Of a DNA stretch of 52,384 nucleotides, positions 47,535 to 52,384 are shown piece after piece. Location of the stretch: contig JANXUX010000337.1 in assembly GCA_025351965.1 (NCBI GenBank), positions 1-52,384 of the forward strand. The letters are read 5' to 3'. Each line of letters begins with the position of its first letter. Positions within the stretch are counted from its first letter, which is position 1. The translations under genes were made by a program, and so were the position numbers. Source of the DNA: Actinomycetes bacterium (GTDB lineage: Bacteria; Actinomycetota; Acidimicrobiia; Acidimicrobiales; Ilumatobacteraceae). The notes under the pieces are model-generated. The model ran no database searches, had not been told where the DNA came from, and saw nothing but the letters and a program-made list of their open reading frames with translations.

Positions 47535-47578
47535 CCATTGATGTTGCCACCCATCACCCTCATGCTGAGGGCCGTGGG

Positions 47579-49147
47579 TCAGCCGATCTCGTCGGGCATC
47601 TCGGACTTGCGGCGGGCGATGAAGGCGATCAGTTCGGCGTCGATCGCCTCGTCGAGCGCAGGTGGTTCGTAGTCGGCCAGGCTCTTCTTGTACAGGGTGT
47701 TGGCGCGCATGGCTGCGTCCGTCTCGCCCTCTTCCAGCCACTGCTCGTAGCTGTTGTTGTCGGCGGTGTTGCTGCGATAGAACGCCGTCTCGAAGTTGGC
47801 GAGGGTGTGGGCCGTGCCGAGGTAGTGCATGCCCGGCTCGTTGCCGACGATGGCTTCCACGGCTTGGCCGTTGGATGACATGTCGACGCCCTTGACGAAG
47901 GTGTGCCAGGCACCGAGTTGATCGACGTCGAGCATGAACTTCTCGAAGCCGAACGTCAGCCCACCCTCGAGCCAGCCCGCTGCGTGGAGGACGAAGTTGA
48001 CCCCGCCGAGCATCGTCGGCTGCATCGTGTTCGCGGACTCGTACGCCGCCTGCGCGTCGGCGACCTTCGATGCGCACAGACCGCCACCCGAGCGGAACGG
48101 CACACCCATCCGCCGCGCGAGCTGAGCCATCACGTAGAGCACGAGCGCGGGCTCCGGCGTCCCGAACGTGGGCGCCCCGGTCTGCATCGACATCGACGAT
48201 GCGAAGGAACCGAGGATGACGGGGGCGCCAGGGCGCACGAGCTGGGCGAATGCCATCCCGGACATCGCCTCGGCGAGGCTCTGCGCGCAGACCCCGGCAA
48301 CGGTCACCGGCGCCATCGCCCCGGCGAGGATGAACGGGGTGAAGATGCACGCCTGGTTGTTCTGCGCGTAGACATCGGCTGCACCGAGCATCGTCTCGTC
48401 CCAGACCAGCGGTGACGAGGCGTTGATCAGGCTCGTCATCACGGTGCGGTCCTGCAGGTCGCCACCGAACGCGATACGGGCCAGGTCCACGCTGTCCTGG
48501 GCCCGGCTCATCGCGGTGACCGAACCCATGAACGGCTTGTCGCTGTACTTGATGTGCGAGTACACCATGTCGAGGTGGCGCTTGTTGACGGGGATGTCGA
48601 CGGGCTCGCAGACCGTGCCGCCGCTGTGGTGGATGTACGGCGAGGAGTAGGCGAGCCGGACGATGTTCTGGAAGTCAGCGAGCGTCGCGTAGCGGCGGCC
48701 CCCGTCGAGGTCACGCACGAACGGTGAGCCGTAGTTCGGGGCGAAGACCGTGTTCTTGCCGCCGATCTCGACGTTGCGGGCCGGGTTGCGGCCGTGCTGG
48801 GTGTACTGCGCCGGTGCGCTCGCCTGGATGATGCTGCGGCACAGCCCGGCCGGGAAGCGCACCCGCTCGCCGTCGGCGATCGCACCCGCTGCGACGAACA
48901 GCTCGATGGCCCGTGGGTAGCCGCGGACCCAGATGCCGCTGCGCTCGAGGATCTCGTCGGCGTTGCGCTCGATCTGCGCGATCTGGTCGTCGTCGACGAC
49001 CTCGAACGGGGCGAGCGTGCGGGTGATGTAGGGGACGGACTCGGCCTGGCTCGAGGCGCGCGCCGCCTGCCGGCCGGCGCGGCCGCCACCGCTGCGACGG
49101 CCTGAGGGGGCCAGATCGGTTGTCTCGATGTCAGCTGTTTCGGTCAT
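47579..49147 (-). CDS. MttB-family (trimethylamine methyltransferase superfamily) corrinoid methyltransferase, non-pyrrolysine
   Basis: 522 residues from ATG 49147, preceded by AAGGGGA. Family blocks include VRFPAGLCRSIIQASAPAQY, HGRNPARNVEIGGKNTVFAP, GDLQDRTVMTSLINASSPLV, CAQSLAEAMSGMAFAQLVRP, GAPVILGSFASSMSMQTGAP and FGFEKFMLDVDQLGAW. The frame has no internal stop, so it is the non-pyrrolysine type, whose characterised members demethylate glycine betaine (MtgB), proline betaine (MtpB) or carnitine (MtcB) onto a corrinoid protein. The N-terminal 40 residues are Gly/Ala/Arg-rich and probably disordered. The activase gene ends 33 nt upstream. Substrate not determinable from sequence. Confidence 0.9.
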   Translation of the reverse strand: MTETADIETTDLAPSGRRSGGGRAGRQAARASSQAESVPYITRTLAPFEVVDDDQIAQIERNADEILERSGIWVRGYPRAIELFVAAGAIADGERVRFPAGLCRSIIQASAPAQYTQHGRNPARNVEIGGKNTVFAPNYGSPFVRDLDGGRRYATLADFQNIVRLAYSSPYIHHSGGTVCEPVDIPVNKRHLDMVYSHIKYSDKPFMGSVTAMSRAQDSVDLARIAFGGDLQDRTVMTSLINASSPLVWDETMLGAADVYAQNNQACIFTPFILAGAMAPVTVAGVCAQSLAEAMSGMAFAQLVRPGAPVILGSFASSMSMQTGAPTFGTPEPALVLYVMAQLARRMGVPFRSGGGLCASKVADAQAAYESANTMQPTMLGGVNFVLHAAGWLEGGLTFGFEKFMLDVDQLGAWHTFVKGVDMSSNGQAVEAIVGNEPGMHYLGTAHTLANFETAFYRSNTADNNSYEQWLEEGETDAAMRANTLYKKSLADYEPPALDEAIDAELIAFIARRKSEMPDEIG

Positions 49148-49180
49148 GAGTTCCCCTTGGACGATGTGCGGGCGCACTGG

Positions 49181-51253
49181 TCAGGTGCGCGGACGGCGGC
49201 GAGTTCGAGTCGGTCCCGAGGTTTCGCTGCGGGCCGGCAGCGTGACGACAGTTCCGAGGCGTGGGTACGGGTCAGTGGAGTGCGGAATACCCATTGCCTG
49301 GACGAAATGCTCCTGGAACCGCGGTTCGATCGCGGTCTCGACCTTGGTGATGGTGCGTGCGACGTCGGCGATCTCCTGGCGGTCAGCCTTGGACAGCAAG
49401 GCTCGCACCGCGCCGGAGCCGGCGGCGTTGCCGACCGAGATCACCTTGGCCGGATCACAGTCGGGGATCATCCCGAGCACGAGCGCATAGACGGGATCGA
49501 TGTGGCTGCCGAACGCGCCGGCCAGCTTCACCGAGTCGACGGTCTCCAGCCCGGCGCGGTCCATCAACAGCCGGGCGCCGGCGTAGAGCGCGCCCTTGGC
49601 GAGCTGGATCGCGCGCACGTCGTTCTGGGCGATGCGCAGTTCCGGTGCACTCCCCCGCTCGCCGGCACGCTGCAGGACATAGGAGAACGTACGCCCATCG
49701 CCGACGACGCGGTCGGTGCGCGGCGTGCCGTCCGGGTTGGTCAGGTCGCCCTTGATCGTGCCGTCCTGGTCGATGATGCCGGCCAGGAACAGCTCGGCCA
49801 CGACCTCGATGATGCCCGAGCCGCAGATGCCGGTGATGCCGACCTCGGGCAGGGACTCGGCGAAGCCAGGCTCGTTGCTCCAGGTCTCCGAGCCGATGAC
49901 CCGCAGCACGGGCTCGAGCGTGTTCCGGTCGATGCGCACCCGCTCGACGGCGCCTGCCGTGGCCCGCTGGCCACCAGAGATCTGCGCGCCCTCGAAGGCG
50001 GGGCCGGTCGGGCTGGAGGCCGCGGCGAGACCGTGACGGTTGCCGAGGACCAGCTCGGCGTTCGTGCCGACATCGATCAGTAGCACCATCTCGTCACCGC
50101 GGTGGGGACCGACGGCCAGCACCGCGCCGGCGGTGTCGGCGCCGACGTGGCCGGCGATGCAGGGCAACATGTGCAGCGTCGCCAGCGGGCAGGCGATGCC
50201 GATGTCGGTGGCTGCGGAGTCGAACGGCAGGTCGGTCGCCAGCGGGAACGGCGCCCCGCCGAGGGGCGTGGGATCGATGCCGAGGATCAGGTGGTGCATG
50301 ATCGGGTTGCCGACGAGCACGATGTCGGAGATCTCCGACTGACGGATCTCGGCTGCGGTCCCCGGATATTGGCCGGTCTCGATCCGGGCCTTGGACGCCT
50401 GGATGCACAGCTCGTGGATCAAATCGTTGAGCGCACCGCGGATCGCCGCGGTCAGCTCGACTTCACCGCCCGGGTTCATCATCACATAGGACACCCGGCT
50501 CATCAGGTCCTCACCGAAGCGGATCTGCGGGTTCATCAACCCGGCCGAGGCGAGGATGTCGCCGGTGGCGAGGTCACACAGATGACCGGCGACCGTGGTC
50601 GAGCCGACGTCGATCGCGACGCCGTACAGCTCGTCGAAGAAGCCAGGCCAGACGCCGGTGATCACCGGCCGACCATCGACAGCCGAATGGACGGCGACGG
50701 TGACGTCGCGGGCCTCGTGGCCGAGCGCGGGCTGCAGACGGCGTAGTGCCGCAGGGGTGATCGTGAGCGTCGGCAGGTTCCACTGCTGGCTGAGCGCATC
50801 GGTCAGCAGGCGTAGATCGCTGCGGTCACCGCCGAGGTCGTTGGCGAGGACCTCGACGTAGTACGGATGCACGACCGGATCGATGATCAGCCCGGTGAGG
50901 TCGACCGTCTTGCGGATCACCTGGCGGTGCATCTGGCTCGCTGCCGGGACGTCGATCAAGACGTCGCCGGTGATCTTTGCCGTGCAGCCGAGCCGACCGC
51001 CGAGCTCGATCTTGCGCCGCCCGTGGTAGGACTCCTCCGTCGGCCCAACGGGCGTCAGGTGGCCCGGCGCGCTGGAGATGCCGTGCTTGGAGAACTCGCC
51101 GAAGGTCGGCATGATCTGGCAGCGCCCGCAGATGCCGCGCCCCCCACACACGGAATCGAGGTCGACCCCGAGCGTGCGCGCGGCATCGAGCACGGTGCAG
51201 CCCGCCTCGACGTCGCCGCGACGGCCGGATGGGGTGAAGACGACGGTCGGCAT
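49181..51253 (-). CDS. ASKHA-domain corrinoid-activating protein with N-terminal 2Fe-2S ferredoxin (RACo/RamA-type, DUF4445)
   Basis: 690 residues from ATG 51253. The N-terminal plant-type ferredoxin has Cys36, Cys42 and Cys45 (SVCGGRGICGRCQ) and Cys90 (GGRLGC). A linker follows, then an actin-like ATPase: YGVAIDVGSTTVAGHLCDLA (phosphate 1), LLIDVGTNAELVLGN (phosphate 2), SPTGPAFEGAQISGGQRATA and KLAGAFGSHIDP. Such proteins use ATP to reduce Co(II) corrinoid back to Co(I) after accidental oxidation. It lies 13 nt after the methyltransferase gene and 33 nt before mttB, an operon with its likely clients. The basic C-terminal tail (TRTRRRPRT) is unusual. Confidence 0.92.
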   Translation of the reverse strand: MPTVVFTPSGRRGDVEAGCTVLDAARTLGVDLDSVCGGRGICGRCQIMPTFGEFSKHGISSAPGHLTPVGPTEESYHGRRKIELGGRLGCTAKITGDVLIDVPAASQMHRQVIRKTVDLTGLIIDPVVHPYYVEVLANDLGGDRSDLRLLTDALSQQWNLPTLTITPAALRRLQPALGHEARDVTVAVHSAVDGRPVITGVWPGFFDELYGVAIDVGSTTVAGHLCDLATGDILASAGLMNPQIRFGEDLMSRVSYVMMNPGGEVELTAAIRGALNDLIHELCIQASKARIETGQYPGTAAEIRQSEISDIVLVGNPIMHHLILGIDPTPLGGAPFPLATDLPFDSAATDIGIACPLATLHMLPCIAGHVGADTAGAVLAVGPHRGDEMVLLIDVGTNAELVLGNRHGLAAASSPTGPAFEGAQISGGQRATAGAVERVRIDRNTLEPVLRVIGSETWSNEPGFAESLPEVGITGICGSGIIEVVAELFLAGIIDQDGTIKGDLTNPDGTPRTDRVVGDGRTFSYVLQRAGERGSAPELRIAQNDVRAIQLAKGALYAGARLLMDRAGLETVDSVKLAGAFGSHIDPVYALVLGMIPDCDPAKVISVGNAAGSGAVRALLSKADRQEIADVARTITKVETAIEPRFQEHFVQAMGIPHSTDPYPRLGTVVTLPARSETSGPTRTRRRPRT

Positions 51254-51266
51254 CGGTTCGACCGGC

Positions 51267-52193
51267 TCAGGCCGGGGTCGCGCCCTCGGCGCCGACACGA
51301 GCCCGGCGACCGCCACGACGACCTGAGGCTTCGCCCTCTTGGACGTTGCCGGGATCACGGTTGGCCTGGATCCACGAGGCGCAGTTCGGGTCGGCCGCAC
51401 ACAGCACGTTGGCGGCCATGATCGCGTTCTTGACGTCTGCGTGCATCGGGTTGGTGATGGCCGAGGTCATCCCGTGGCTCATCGCCATCGCCAGGAACGT
51501 GCCGCTGATGACGTGCCGGTTGGGCAGACCGAAGCTGACGTTCGATGCGCCACACGTCGTGTTCACGTGCAGCTCCTCGTGCAGGCGGCGGACGAGCTTG
51601 AAGACCTGCAGGCCAGCACCGGCGAGCGCGCCGATGGGCATGACGAGGGGGTCGACGACGACGTCGCTGGCTGGGATGCCGAAATCGGCGGCCCGGTTGA
51701 CGATGCGCTTGGCGACCTCGAACCGCACGTCGGGGTCCTCGGAGATACCGGTCTCGTCGTTGGAGATGGCAACGACGGCGGCGCCGTACCTGGCGACGAG
51801 CGGCAGCACCCGGGCAAGGACCTCTTCCTCACCGGTGACCGAGTTGACGAGGGCCTTGCCCTTGTAGACGGCCAGGCCGGCTTCGAGGGCCTCGATGATC
51901 GAGGAGTCGATCGACAGCGGGACGTCGGTGATCGACTGCACGAGCTGGATCGCATGGGCGAGGATCGCCGGCTCGTCGGCCAGCGGGATACCGGCGTTGA
52001 CGTCGAGCATCTGGGCACCGGCGGCGACCTGGTCGAGAGCGTCCTTCTCGACGCGCGAGAAGTCGCCGGCCTTCATCTCTGCGGCCAGCAGCTTGCGCCC
52101 GGTCGGGTTGATCTTCTCGCCGATCATCACGAACGGGCGGCCCCAGCCGATGACGACTTCGCGGGTCGCGGAACTCAAAATGGTGTCGGTCAT
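51267..52193 (-). CDS. DHPS-fold methyltetrahydrofolate:corrinoid methyltransferase (AcsE/MtgA-type)
   Basis: 308 residues forming a pterin-binding TIM barrel: FVMIGEKINPTGRKLLAAEM, GAQMLDVNAGIPLADEPAIL, PLSIDSSIIEALEAGL, AISNDETGISEDPDVRF, VVVDPLVMPIGALAGAGLQV and TTCGASNVSFGLPNRHVISG. The last block is typical of methyl-THF:corrinoid methyltransferases rather than folP. It would move a methyl group between corrinoid protein and THF. ATG 52193 follows GGAG. The C-terminus has an Arg/Gly tail (EGEASGRRGGRRARVGAEG). It is the second gene of the leftward operon, 13 nt after the incomplete gene. Confidence 0.9.
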   Translation of the reverse strand: MTDTILSSATREVVIGWGRPFVMIGEKINPTGRKLLAAEMKAGDFSRVEKDALDQVAAGAQMLDVNAGIPLADEPAILAHAIQLVQSITDVPLSIDSSIIEALEAGLAVYKGKALVNSVTGEEEVLARVLPLVARYGAAVVAISNDETGISEDPDVRFEVAKRIVNRAADFGIPASDVVVDPLVMPIGALAGAGLQVFKLVRRLHEELHVNTTCGASNVSFGLPNRHVISGTFLAMAMSHGMTSAITNPMHADVKNAIMAANVLCAADPNCASWIQANRDPGNVQEGEASGRRGGRRARVGAEGATPA

Positions 52194-52206
52194 GATTGTC
52201 TCCGGG

Positions 52207-52384
52207 TCAAATGCGTTCGTGTTCCGGGCGGTCGGGATCCCAGCCGCCCGTGTCGATCCATTGCTTCAGCCGCTCGGCCGGGAACTCGGCCTCGAGACGT
52301 GCTGCTTCGGCGAGCACCGCAGCTGCGATGTCGCCCTCGAATTCGGCCGCGATCGGTACGGCGGTGCGCCGCCACTCGGCGACG
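52207..52384 (-). CDS. C-terminal end of an unidentified gene in the one-carbon operon
   Basis: Only the last 58 residues are in the window, ending RLKQWIDTGGWDPDRPEHER-Ile before TGA (52207-52209). The sequence is helical and acidic (VAEWRRTAVPIAAEFEGDIA, AAVLAEAARLEAEFPAE). It does not look like the end of a B12-binding corrinoid protein, and I cannot name it. The stop lies 13 nt before the methyltransferase ATG, so it belongs to the same operon. Confidence 0.65.
   Translation of the reverse strand, partial: VAEWRRTAVPIAAEFEGDIAAAVLAEAARLEAEFPAERLKQWIDTGGWDPDRPEHERI

Noticed and set aside
47579-49147. Pyrrolysine-containing MttB
   Set aside because: The frame is open without an internal TAG for its full length, so it is the non-Pyl type.
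51267-52193. Dihydropteroate synthase (folP)
   Set aside because: The C-terminal ASNVSFGLPNR block and operon partners fit methyl-THF:corrinoid methyltransferases rather than folP.

Overview
The window is high-GC DNA with conserved actinobacterial gene order. The run metG, tatD, (rpfB position), rsmA, ispE, a bS22 microgene, tRNA-Gln, glmU, prs, rplY, pth, mfd, mazG, eno, ftsB-like follows the order I know from Mycobacterium tuberculosis around Rv1007 to Rv1024. Thr-rich surface proteins, DUF222-HNH and SGNH proteins with RxVDTR-type repeats, many GTG starts, probable F420/PPOX enzymes and leaderless-type promoters suggest a deep-branching actinobacterium, most likely Acidimicrobiia (Ilumatobacter-like). 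That placement is inference, not a database match.

Layout. 1-2453: divergent pair of a cut-off secreted Thr-rich protein and ychF. 2454-5681: degraded island bounded by a 15-bp direct repeat, with an integrase C-terminal remnant, an apparently intact MNT-HEPN toxin-antitoxin pair, a frameshifted aminoglycoside-phosphotransferase-like gene, a small unknown ORF and a second, deleted HEPN copy. 5682-14552: DUF222-HNH protein, two transporters, an epoxide hydrolase, DUF192, rsmI, a secreted SGNH hydrolase and a thioesterase. 14612-37004: the conserved housekeeping block, interrupted by DUF2817, ABC-F, PPOX, AlkB and VOC genes. 37069-39366: a lone molybdenum hydroxylase large subunit.

39385-42416: a 3.03-kb segment whose two ends carry the same two-box element (23 bp + 19 variable + 19 bp) in inverted orientation. 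It holds a sortase-anchored surface-protein gene broken by two in-frame stops, two tiny overlapping ORFs, and an amidohydrolase preceded by a perfect 7-2-7 operator-like palindrome.

42448-52384, all leftward: a one-carbon cluster. In transcription order it reads an incomplete gene, a DHPS-fold methyltetrahydrofolate:corrinoid methyltransferase, an ASKHA/2Fe-2S corrinoid-activating protein, a non-pyrrolysine MttB-family methyltransferase, an inserted vapBC pair, a dimethylglycine/sarcosine-dehydrogenase-like flavoprotein with a GcvT domain, etfB and etfA. Together these suggest stepwise demethylation of a quaternary amine. MttB would take the first methyl to a corrinoid protein and on to tetrahydrofolate, and the flavoprotein plus ETF would oxidise the next methyl to methylene-THF, with electrons going to the respiratory chain. 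This joins an anaerobe-type corrinoid route to an aerobic flavin route, and it is my best candidate for an under-described system here. The corrinoid carrier protein itself is not in the window.
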